A program made the translations under genes and the position numbers. From contig JAXDDX010000048.1 of the NCBI GenBank assembly GCA_034670405.1, positions 2,574,501 to 2,638,500 on the forward strand: a DNA stretch of 64,000 nt, read 5' to 3'. Below, piece by piece: positions 32,363-42,507 of the stretch; positions within the stretch are counted from its first letter, which is position 1, and each line of letters opens with the position of its first letter. Origin of the DNA: Hoplostethus atlanticus (Eukaryota; Chordata; Actinopteri; Trachichthyiformes; Trachichthyidae). The notes beneath the pieces were generated by a model that saw only the letters and a list, made by a program, of their open reading frames with translations, made no database searches and was not told the DNA's origin.

Positions 32363-33899
32363 TTAACATCACAGTGATCCCATTTCCATCTAAAACACTC
32401 TTCCTCTATTGACTGTCATCACTTGCAACCTGCTAAAGATGAAATTGAGTCGTTGGAAGGTTTCGTTACAATACAATGACTGTAGGTTACAGTTTGCAAC
32501 CTTGTCTACTCATAAATGACTGTTCTTGTAAAGCTCATGCAGTTAATTGGTCATGAGGAAATTTTTAGCGCTTGTCAACCAGGTCAGCAATGGACGTTTT
32601 CTCTAGAATAGATGCTGCCAGCAGAGTAGGCAGTAGAAATTGACTGCAGTGATGTTTTGCCACCGTGTCCTGTATGTAGCATGTACCATGTGCCCAATGA
32701 TGCCATAAAAAAAGCTATAGTACATCTGCAGTGCTGCCTGAACATGACACACAACTGCTAAATTATATACGTTGTAAATAACAGGGGGGGTTTTGGAGGC
32801 TGAGAATGCTTTTGAGGTGTGGCGGGCTTTTATTGTGAAACGGTCGCTTTTATCATCAAACCTGTAGTTTTTTTGCTGAAGGCGTTTTTTCCCTTACATG
32901 CAAAGCAGGTTACATTTCCTGACCTGGAGCTAGTGAGATACCAACTATATGTTCTGACTATGATGGTGCATGTAAGCCAATTAGGGTTGTGCATTTTGTT
33001 TCTATCTACTTATATAATACCGCACGTATTCATCTTTAGCTCAGTAGTTTTCCACTGGCTGCTATACTCAACATCAAGCAACACATCTTATACTGGAACA
33101 TTTTAACACATTAACAACCTTTAACACAGCTGTTTAGCTTACAAGCATAATAATTTCCATCTCACTGGGTAAACTATATGACCTCCGATCGGTGATCATC
33201 ATAAGGGAAACAACCACCAATATAAACAAAAATATTTCAGAAAAGCATTCATTTATGTTTGATTTTCTTGAATACCTGTAAAAAGTATACAGTATACTAT
33301 AATTTTTATATCATAAAAATGAATATGGGCTTAAAAAGTGTATTTGACACTTTTTTATTTGATGTCCTAAGCTTTCGCCCCATGATATGCAGTAATTGCA
33401 TGTCAAAAATGACACAGCAATGCATGACAGCTTTTTGCCTTCATGTTATAGGGCCTCGTTTTCACCATTTTCTGTAGAGGCTGCGTTGTTTGTTTGGACC
33501 CCTGGCTGGTAAACAGGAAGAACACTGAGCATAAGGTGCTATTTAGGGCGTATTATAGCGCCATCAATGCACGTGTGGAAGTAGGAATACTGTAAGGATG
33601 GAAAAACACAAGATGCCCTAAGAGTTCTTTATGGTGTGAATCTCAACATGTTTACCTAGAGGTCTTACAGATCCCCTGTGATGTTTTAAGATGGAAAGTG
33701 GCCTCTCAGAGCAACATATAGGCCCCCGAAACCCTTCAGCTACGTTGTATAACAGTCAGACTCTTTAATGAGGCTGTTACCCCTAGTCAAAAACACAAAC
33801 AGGCCTCCTCGTTTCAGGGTGTGACAGTGTCTACGGTTGTCCAAACACAACAACGTCTGACACTCTGATCCAGATAAACATACAGTATTGAGTAAGAAG

Positions 33900-34130
33900 G
33901 GGAGGTGTTCTGATACCAATACTTTATTTTTTTAAATTTATTTTTTGATTGAAACCGCCGATAGCCAATGTTTTGTGCCAATGTTCAATATCTCTAAATT
34001 TCACCATTTTCATGCTGGAAAAAAATCCCCCAGAAGTATTCAGTGTTTTCCCCAGAATTGTTTTCTTGTCAGGATAGAAAAGCCTGAAACAACATTTAGA
34101 CCATCATGGGACACTAAAACATTAAAACCT
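33900..34130. repeat. GACCGATAT-type MITE fragment
   Basis: Contains 'gaaaccgccgatagccaat', 'ttttcttgtcaggatagaaa' and 'accatcatgggacactaaaa', in the order seen in 50472-50890. Confidence 0.6.
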
Positions 34131-34136
34131 AGCATA

Positions 34137-34215
34137 CTTCTACTACCACTACTTCTACTACTATAACTATTACTATTATTACTACTACTACTACTACTAC
34201 TGCTGCTGCTACTAC
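34137..34215. repeat. (ACT/CTG)n trinucleotide repeat
   Basis: Imperfect act/att/ctg run directly beside the L2 tail. Confidence 0.9.
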
Positions 34216-34925
34216 ATTACATTACATTATCCAAAGCGACTTACAATAAGGGTCAGGGTAGTGTTTCTTGAAGAGGTGGGTTTTCAGCCTGCGGTGAAAG
34301 ATGGGCAGGCTGACTGTCCTGACATCAGTGGGGAGTTCATTCCACCACTGTGGGGCCAGGACAGAGAAGAGCCGTGACCGTGTAGATCGGCCGCAGGGAC
34401 CTCTGAGCGACTGGGGCAACCCATCGTATGGGCAGAAATATGTATCACTAGAAACTGAATTTGAATCATTTACATTTGAATTTTAATTGCTCAACTTGAA
34501 TAACGGCATTAAAAACTGAATTTGAATCACATAATTTGTATTGTATTGCTCAACTTGAATAATTGGGCCAGGATCAAATACAGTTTCAGAGCATATGTAT
34601 ATGTAGCATATTATGTAGAGCACTCAATTTCAATTTCAGTTTTTTAATGCAATTATTCAAGTTGAGCAATTCAAATTCAGTTTCTAGTGATACATATTTC
34701 TGTCCATACAGTCGCCTCGAGGCAGCAGAGCGAAGTGGTCGGGCGGGGTTGCAAGGCTTGACCATAGCCTGGAGGTAAGAAGGAGCTGTTCCTTTCACTG
34801 CCCTATAGGCTAGCACCAGGGTCTTGAACTGGATGCGAGCCGCTACAGGGAGCCAGTGTAGAGAACGAAGAAGGGTAGTTGTATGGGAGAACTTGGGGCG
34901 GTTGAACACCAGACGAGCTGGCGAG
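34210..34925 (-). mobile_element. L2-type LINE 3' fragment, interrupted by a MITE
   Basis: The minus strand encodes reverse-transcriptase C-terminal text: FNRPKFSHTTTLLRSLHWLP, FKTLVLAYRAVKGTAPSYLQ, then, after the inserted MITE at 34426-34709, SRLFSVLAPQWWNELP and FHRRLKTHLFKKHYP. The 3' end near 34210 carries the tail 'ttgtaagtcgctttggat' and TAATG units. The 5' part is missing. Confidence 0.85.
34426..34709. mobile_element. 284-bp MITE with about 40-bp inverted ends
   Basis: The left end runs 'gtatgggcagaaatatgtat' and the right end is its reverse complement with one mismatch; at least 34 bases of the arms are exact. The body is made of repeated 'actgaatttgaatca' and 'gctcaacttgaata' units. 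It interrupts the LINE fragment, and an uninterrupted homologous site lies near 38182-38188. Confidence 0.85.
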
Positions 34926-35129
34926 CTACTACTACTATTACTACTACTCCTACTACTACTATTACTACTACTCCTACTACTACTATTACTACTACTACTA
35001 TTACTAATATTGCTACTACTACTACTCCTACTACTGCTACTGTTACTACTACTACTATTACTACTACCACTACTACTATTATTACTACTATTACTACTAC
35101 TACTACTTCTACTACTACTACTACTGCCA
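34926..35129. repeat. About 200-bp (TAC/TAT)n trinucleotide array
   Basis: Long imperfect ctact/ttact array between two LINE fragments of opposite orientation. The long Leu- or Val-rich open frames through it are low-complexity artefacts. Confidence 0.95.
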
Positions 35130-35735
35130 CGACTCTGTGGCAGAGACCCTCATTCACGCCTTCATCACCTCCCGTCTGGACTATTGCAATGGAGTCTTAT
35201 CCGGGGTCCCAAGCAAATCCCTGGATAGCCTCCAGGAAATTCAGAATTCTGCTGCCAGGGTTCTCACCCCGACCGGCTCCCAGTCAAGTACCGCATCACC
35301 TTTAGGTGCTCCTCACCTACAAGTCCCTTTACGCCCTTGATCCCCAGTACCTATCGGATCTTCTCTCTACTTACACCCCTTCCCGAAATCTCTGTTCCTC
35401 TGACTCGGGACTACTCATCACCCCCCACACCAGGTTGCAGACTCTCGGGGACAGAGCCTTCAGAGTGACTGCTTACTCCCTGTGGAGAGCCGCAATGCTG
35501 GGTCCATTGAAGTATTTAAACAGCAGCTGAAGACCTTCCTCTCCAGCCAGGCCTTTGGACCCAGCTGCTGAATTGCGATCCTCTGCTTTTGTGCCTTTTT
35601 GTCCTTTGTCTGTCGTATTGTCTTCTTACTTGTTAGCCTGGTTGTTTTTTTGTTTTTTTTCACCTTATCTAGTTCTTCTCTCTTCTATTGTTAAGTGCCT
35701 TGGGTACCTTGAAAGGCGCTCTTAAATGAAAGTTA
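35130..35735 (+). pseudogene. L2-type LINE reverse-transcriptase 3' fragment, frameshifted
   Basis: The plus strand reads ETLIHAFITSRLDYCNGVLS, then, in other frames, LLTYKSLYALDPQYLSDLL and GDRAFRVTAYSLWRAA. These correspond to the C-terminal third of the intact LINE protein at 53304-54809 ([47 protein letters not shown]). At least two frameshifts are present. It ends 'tgaaaggcgctcttaaatga' and then an ATT microsatellite (35733-35795). Confidence 0.85.
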
Positions 35736-35795
35736 TTATTATTACTATTATTATTATTATTATTATTATTATTACTACTACTACTACTACTACTA
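35733..35795. repeat. (ATT/ACT)n microsatellite after LINE tail
   Basis: Trinucleotide run at the 3' end of the LINE fragment. Confidence 0.92.
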
Positions 35796-37076
35796 GCCAA
35801 CATATGACTTTACATTCAGTTGAATGCAGTGACCATCTTTTGTGGTCCTACCATGTGTACAATATTATATAGCAACTTAGATTTGCTGTATGGCCACGCC
35901 ATGATTTCTCGCTGAACCGTCCTATTCACAAATAGAAATGTTACTTTGTTTTAGGGTTGTGGCTAAACAGATTATGACTGAGCTGTCTTAGAAATGCGAT
36001 GCATATGGGTGTGCTGGCGAAGCTATGTTTTCTCTGCAGACCGAATGTTTAGAGTTGGGAAACTTTGAACAAAGGCACATAGAAGCATAATTGGAAAGGG
36101 AATTTTCCTCTAATCAGAGGATGTAGCTAGAGATGTTGTTTCCAGTGATTCTCTACGGAGGTGTCACTGTTTGGATGGATTTGGTGGCTTGGTGGGTGGC
36201 CTGGTGGATAGAGAAACTGTTCTACGATCTGATTTCTACTTTTTGTGCTTTTTTCCTTTGTTGGATTTCTTCTTCCTTGCTGGATTCTTTTTGTCTATGC
36301 TTTTGGAACCCAAGCCACCTCAGGCATCCTACCAAACAAGTGTACTGAAATGTGGAACGCCTGCCTTTAGTCTTAGTCAAACAACAAGTTGTATGGTTTT
36401 ATGCTTTCCTCTTGGCCTAGACCCAAGGTGAGAAAAATATAGCTGACTGCACTTACAAAGCCCCTTCTCTACCGTTACTACCTTCAGTTTGATGGGAGAA
36501 ATGTGCCCTGAATTCAAATGCCAGTGAAAAACCATCAGTCACACACGCAAACACAGTTCTGAGCCAATTCACTGCATGTGTGTGTGCAGTACAGCAACAC
36601 AGACATCATGCGCTTTCAAATTACATAAGCTGATGCCACTGTTGCGCAATGTCACACCGGAAGCCGTCGCCTTCCAGACAGCGTGACACTTTAAGAAAAA
36701 CAAAGCCCTCGAGGTATTTGACTGCGTGGAGAGGTGCGTTCAAGGTTGTTTTTCACAAAGCTTTGCATCCCTTGAACAACTTGCGAATAATAACAGGTTC
36801 GATCACCTCCCACCACAGAGCAATTTTCTAAAACACACTGTACGCTGGCAGATAACATTTAGAGCAGGTCACAACAGGATTTGGTCCGCCGACTTCATGC
36901 AAATGTGCTTATCCGGTGTTTTGCTGACACGCTCAGTGCTGTTTATTATAACGGCTGCGCTGCACACAGCATTGGTCCAGATGATTTTGGGGGGATCGGG
37001 AGATGATGACTTAATATATTTCCGATATACAAATGCATTATCATCTTTGTGATAAAGGCCTTTTTCTTGTAATGAA

Positions 37077-39022
37077 CAGGGGTGTAAAAAGTACCCAGAA
37101 ATTCAACTTAAGGTAAAGTATGGGTACTGGTTCAAAGTCTTACTCAATTACAAGTCGAAGTATCTAGCTAAAAATATACTTGAGTAAAAGTCAAAAAGTT
37201 TTTAAATGTACTCAAGTAAAAAGTAAAAATTAAACTTTTTTTGCATTAAAATTACTTTAATGCACTTCTACATCGAATTTGAAAAAAAATGTTGAGGTAA
37301 ACTAACATGGACAGCATTCACATCATAGCATCCAGTTCTAAAGTTGGCCAATCTACAGCCTTGAAAAAAAGTAATGGATAGTTCATTTTTTATACTTTGC
37401 TTCAATATCCCAAATCCTAAAGTTGTTGTCAAATGAAAATGTCCACTGGAAGCTTGTTAGCATTTTGTAGCAATGCTAGTGGAACCGAATGGGTTCAGCC
37501 AGCCAGTATTTACCAAACCAGATACTGGCTATCTGTGGATTAATGCAGTAAAGCGCTGAAAGATCCTCACCCACTCGTTACCACAAGCCAGGTTTAGAAG
37601 TATGAAAGAAAATGCAACCGGCATGCAAAACAAAAAGAAAAACCTCCTGCTTCTCTTTTACATTTTGCCGTGCACGGTTGGACATTACATTACATTACAT
37701 TTACATTACACTACAGGCATTTGGCCAACGCTTTTATCCAAAGCGACTTACAATAAGTGTATTCAACATAGGTAGGCAAGAGAACTACTAGTCACCAGAA
37801 ATCGTAAGTGCATTTCCTTCCTAAACAAGCATCTAAGAGCAGAACCAGTGCTAAGGTAAAAGTGCAATATGTTAGCTACCTACTGTATGTTTAAGCAAAT
37901 GAGACAAATAAGTGAAGCAAATAAACAAGAGCTAAGACAAATACGTGAAGCATATAAGCAAGTGCTAAGACAAATAAGTGAAGACAAATAAGCCAGTGCT
38001 AAGAGAAAGGGTCCGGGTAGTGTTTCTTGAAGAGGTGGGTTTTCAGCCTGCGGTGAAAGATGGGCAGCGACTCTGCTGTCCTGACATCAGTGGGGAGTTC
38101 ATTCCACCACTGTGGGGCCAGGACAGAGAAAAGCCGTGACCATGTAGATCGGCCGCTGGGGCCTCTGAGCGACGGGGCAACCAGTCGCCTCGAGGCAGCA
38201 GAGCGAAGTGGTCGGGCGGGGGTGTAAGGCTTGACCATAGCCTGGAGGTAAGAAGGAGCTGTTCCTTTCACTTCCCTAGCACCAGGGTCTTGAACTGGAT
38301 GCGAGCTGCTACAGAGAGCCAGTGTAGAGAACGGAGAAGGGTAGTTGTGTGGGAGAACTTGGGGCGGTTGAACACCAGACGAGCTGCAGCTTTCTGAAGA
38401 AGCTCCAGAGGTCTGATGGCAGACGCCGGGGCAGTGGGATGATGACAGGCTGGGGCTGGGTGTTTGCCTCCTCCTGCCTCTACGTGTCTAATCGGCACTA
38501 TGGTTACTGAAAATGTCCAGTGGAAGCTTGTTAGCATTTTGTAGCAATGCTAGTGGAACCGAATGGGTTCAGCCAGCCAGTATTTACCAAACCAGATACT
38601 GGCTAGCCGACCCCATTCACCATGGGTGCCGACCGTTTCGTCCTCATCACTCGTAACGTTGGTGGCCATCTTCTGTAGCTTCTCTGACTGTCATATTATG
38701 ATGAGGTGTATAATCAAAGATCCCCAAGGACCAATCAGCATTGGTATAGGCGGGTTCATTTTCCATTGATTGCAATCTGATTGGCTGTTTTAAAGGGTTA
38801 ATTGTTCGGCCAGTGAAAAAAATAATACTAATATAGTTTCTAAAGTTCGTTGAACCTGCCAGACTTTGTACTTTGAAGGTAGTAAAAAGTATCTTTTTAT
38901 TATCGAAAATGTCATGAGAGTAAGAGTACAAGTATACAAACTTAATAATACTCGAATAAAGTGCAAATCCCCTAAAATAGTACTGTAACAAAGTACAATT
39001 ACTCAAGTACTTTACACCCCTG
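37077..39022. mobile_element. hAT-type element with captured promoter sequence
   Basis: The ends are CAGGGGTGTAAA and its complement TTTACACCCCTG. They are flanked by 8-base target duplications gtaatgaa (37069-37076) and gtaatgac (39023-39030), with one mismatch. Subterminal regions are rich in 'tactcaagta' words. Inside lie a 98-bp direct duplication (37434-37531 and 38508-38605), a copy of the glipr2 upstream region (37540-37681 plus 38430-38500), and a L2 LINE fragment (37682-38429). No transposase was seen. Confidence 0.85.
37682..38429 (-). mobile_element. 5'-truncated L2-type LINE insertion
   Basis: Minus-strand coding includes LLQKAAARLVFNRPKFSHTT, SLHWLSVAARIQFKTLVL, then MKGTAPSYLQAMVKP and FSVLAPQWWNELPTDVRT to FKKHYPDPF. 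The 3' end carries 'aagtcgctttggataaaagc' and a (TGTAA)n tail at 37682-37710. It splits the copied glipr2 upstream segment in two, so it inserted after that copy was made. Confidence 0.85.
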
Positions 39023-39507
39023 GTAATGACCACTCCACTCACCACTCTGCATGCTTCAACCTGACGACACGGGGTCATGAGCAGATGAAGCTTTATTTTT
39101 GGGAGTATTGGTGTGGTTTGGAATATTCAGCACTGGAGTCAATCGCAAAGTTGAAGAGCAAGCAAGTCATCATTTCACTTTGACGAGCGAGATTGCTGGA
39201 TTCGTGACCATACATCAAGGGCCTGGAAATGTACCGTTTTATGGCTAGCTAACGGGCACCACGTGCTTTTGAAGTCCTCTGCTTCCCCCTGTGTTTAATT
39301 CAGGCCCCGGCTAGTTAAAGCTGCCGCTGACTGTAGGCGATCGCTGTCGGGTGACAGGAAGGAATGAGCGTGTGTTTACCAGAGACGTGTCTGGACACGC
39401 CTTCGCTCATCCTCACTCAATCTCAATCACTAATCCTGATTGATCCTTCATATTTAAAACGTGTTATTGTCTTAACATTTTGGATGCAGGGAGGGAACCC
39501 AGACGGA

Positions 39508-39727
39508 GCAATACAATAAAGCACTGAAAGATCCTCACCCACTCGTTGCCGCAGGCCAGGTTGAGAAGCATGCAAAAAATGCAACCAGCATGCAAAAGAA
39601 AAAAGAAAACAAAAATGGAAAAGCACAAAAGAAACTTGCATTTCGCCGTGCACCGTGGGACAGTGGGAGGATGACAGGCTGGGTGTTTGCCTCCTCCTCC
39701 TACACGTCCAGCTCGTCGCGTATAAAT
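39508..39727 (+). promoter_or_regulatory. glipr2: glipr2 upstream region with TATA box
   Basis: A TATA box (tataaat) lies at 39721-39727, with a likely start about 30 bases on. The preceding 210 bases (39508-39715) are also present as a diverged, LINE-split copy inside the hAT element at 37540-38500. The copy stops just before the TATA box. Confidence 0.6.
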
Positions 39728-39749
39728 ATTGGCTTTGACACAGCAGCAG

Positions 39750-39814
39750 AACACAAACTAGAACAGAAATCTTTGGACATACCTCCAAACCCTGGGAAAA
39801 CACAAGCGCATCAG
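39750..39814 (+). other. glipr2: glipr2 5' untranslated exon (inferred)
   Basis: The start is inferred from the TATA box. The donor is tcag|gtgagc at 39814, and the next acceptor is tttcatttcag before 40004. The spliced leader then reaches the ATG at 40024. No open frame is expected. Confidence 0.5.
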
Positions 39815-40023
39815 GTGAGCTGCTGCCTATAGATAAGCATCAGATTGTTTGCAGTGACTTATTTCTCGCCCTTAGAATGTACCTAGATGGAGTGTGGAGA
39901 TTTAAGCCATTTGTGAATTGTAATCCATTACCTTATTACGTTACTTTGAGAGTGTTTGTTTTTTCATGATGATTTTTTTCTCTATGTGTCTTTTTCATTT
40001 CAGCCCTTAAAACGTCAGACACC

Positions 40024-41747
40024 ATGGCAGGTTAGTACACAGTTTGGTTTGGGACAGTGTGAATGAGTTATAGATGCTTTTTGCCGGCCCACAATGTTTG
40101 CATGCCCACAAAGCACCAAAAATTCCAATTGTCCCATTTATTTCTTTTTTCTTTCTGGGTCTACAGATTCAAGCTTTCAGCAGGAGTTCCTCAATATCCA
40201 CAACGATTACAGGAAAAAGCACGGCGCGCCACCACTGACCCTCAGCAGTGACCTGAATGCCTCGGCCCAGAGATGGGCCAATCACCTCCTGTCAACCAAC
40301 GTCTTGAACCACAGCGGCACCTCTGATGGAGAGAACCTCTACTATGGATTTGGCTCCACCGGCTTGAAGCTGACTGGTAGATCACACACCCAACACGCTT
40401 TTATCCATTCTTTGTTTTTTTTAAAACCTTTGTATAGTTATTTGTTTGATGTACAAACTGACAATATTTGACTGTTGTCTGTATACATCTACCTTCAGTT
40501 AATTTCATTAGCGTGCAGATCGGAGTTTTAACTCTACAAACATTTCTCAGAGGTGGAGCTGCTCTTAGAGGCAGAAATAATCTCATTAGTTGAGCTCAAC
40601 CTCAGTGGGTCAGAGCCAAGGAACCAGTTTTTCTGGCTAAGTAACTGAAACTTAGACTGAAGTTTGCCAGTTAGCTAACTTGCCGCTCAAAAAAAAATTG
40701 TGCTTCTTTGGCTCCGCCCTCAACCAATCAGATTATTACTGTCTCCAGAGCAGCTCTGCCTCCAAGAAATGTTTGTACAAAAAAGAAAAGTGTAGTATTA
40801 TGCATCTTCTCTCTTGCATGTGTGTGTTTTAGGGAAGGAGGCTGTAGAGAGCTGGTACAAGGAGATCAACGATTATAGCTGGAGCAGCCCTGGGTTTGAC
40901 AGCAAAACTGGTAAATCACCCACAGCTCACGTAACCGGTTGCTGAGTGATTCTGTGATTACGGGTGTAATTATGGCATTTGGTAATGAGTAATAAACAAC
41001 AATGAACAAAGGTACCACTTGCTAAGGTCAAGGCATGATGATTTCAGGTATTTATGTGAGAATAATTGGTTTGTTTACTATGTTACCTTTACTGGGTGAT
41101 GTAGTTGACAGGTAACATAGTTGACATTTTTTCATATACTCATAGAGGCCTGGATCAGATGTTACATGATACACATTAAGTTTCACAAGATATATAGATG
41201 ATATTTAATAGCATTTTTAGCACTATTACACTGTTATTACACTCTAATTATTTTTCTCTACACACTACTTTTTAAGAAAAAAGGTAGAGCACAAACATGC
41301 CTTACAATACCTTACAGCCTTTTAAATTTGTTTGACATTTGAAGTGACATTTTGAGGCGCATATTAAATCATTTGGGGACAAAGCATTTCTTTGAGAAGG
41401 TTTTTGCCAATGATTTTATGGACAAACTTTTGAAGTATATTTGCAATAAATGCCTATCATGATTACCTCACGATCATTACAGGAAAAAGTAATTTGAAAA
41501 AAATGAGTGTTTTACCATTTATTTATTTTTGCAAATGAGGAGTTTGCAGTTAACAAAGTCAAACAGTTTTTGTTATGTTATCCAGCTTATTTTTGTAATA
41601 AAATCAAAGTTCAGGCTCAAATATTATAATAATGGGCATTAAAACCACATGTTGATGGCAATGCATAAGAGATATCGCCCAAGAAGTAATGTGCCTGCGA
41701 TACCAGAATGCCTCTGCAGTTAATGCAGAGATGATGTGTGTGTCTCT

Positions 41748-41794
<47 letters not shown>

Positions 41795-42507
41795 CCACCA
41801 GGCCATTTTACCCAGGTCGTGTGGAAAGACAGCTCTGAGCTGGGCGTTGGCTTGGCGACCAACGGAAACACCGTCTTTGTGGTCGGCCAGTACCGGCCTG
41901 CCGGCAACGTCAACAGGAGGGAATATTTTGAGAAGAACGTCCTCCCAGCGGGTAACGCATTCCATCAATTTTCTACATTTATCTTATATATCCCTTACAA
42001 AAAATGTGAAATCTTCCATTTCACATGTGATATGCTTTACTCACATGTGAAATTAATTTCCACATGTGAAAATATATATATTATTATATATTATATTATA
42101 TATATATATATATAATAAATATACAATATATATATATTGTTATTAATAAATATACTTGAATCCATTACCCCTTGAAGTTGCACTAGACACACCCGTCTCA
42201 TCAGCCTGAATCACAATGCATGTGGGGCTGCAGCAGAGAAGAGCGACACTAAGTGAGACGCTGTAGAGTCGCCCTATTTGCTCATATGAAATTCTCGTGT
42301 CAGGCATTTAGACTCCACCCACAAGAAGTGACTAATCAAAACTTCTCTCTCATCCCTTTTCCTTTCGGATGGGAGGGATGCTGTGTGCATGTTTTAATAC
42401 TTAAATGTCCACAAGTTGACTAGTGCAGCTCTAAGACATTTTCTAAGACAACATTTTTGTTCCCAGCACCGGCATGCTCCTCGTGCATGAGATTTACCAA
42501 CCTATAG
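40024..42507 (+). CDS. glipr2: GLIPR2/GAPR-1-like CAP-domain protein
   Basis: GAPR-1 is a small CAP-superfamily protein on the cytosolic face of Golgi membranes. Coding exons: 40024-40030 (ATG GCA G), 40167-40376, 40833-40910, 41802-41951, and a tentative last exon 42467-42507. All junctions are phase 1, giving 161 residues, close to the 154 of human GAPR-1. Visible CAP features: [17 protein letters not shown], the first His in [44 protein letters not shown] with the second His, and [12 protein letters not shown]. There is no signal peptide, which suits GLIPR2 rather than secreted GLIPR1 or CRISP proteins. The start is MADSSF rather than the myristoylation MG of mammalian GAPR-1. The last exon lacks the usual PPKK-like end and is the weakest part. 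Confidence 0.85.
41740..41792. repeat. (TG)n microsatellite at glipr2 acceptor
   Basis: About 45 bases of TG end nine bases before the exon at 41802; the acceptor reads ttccaccag. Confidence 0.95.
42176..42433. mobile_element. MITE with TTGCACTAG / CTAGTGCA ends
   Basis: Ends 'agttgcactagac' and 'gactagtgcagct' are inverted. The body matches 9108-9530 and, in reverse, about 350-425. It lies in the last glipr2 intron, just before the tentative last exon. Confidence 0.6.

Noticed and set aside
33259..33290. Possible fpgs leader-exon donor (reverse of gaatacctg)
   Set aside because: The sequence before it in transcript direction has no plausible ATG or mitochondrial leader.
34824..35228. Leu-, Val- and Thr-rich open frames of 104 to 140 codons
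   Set aside because: Translations of the TAC/TAT microsatellite; low complexity only.
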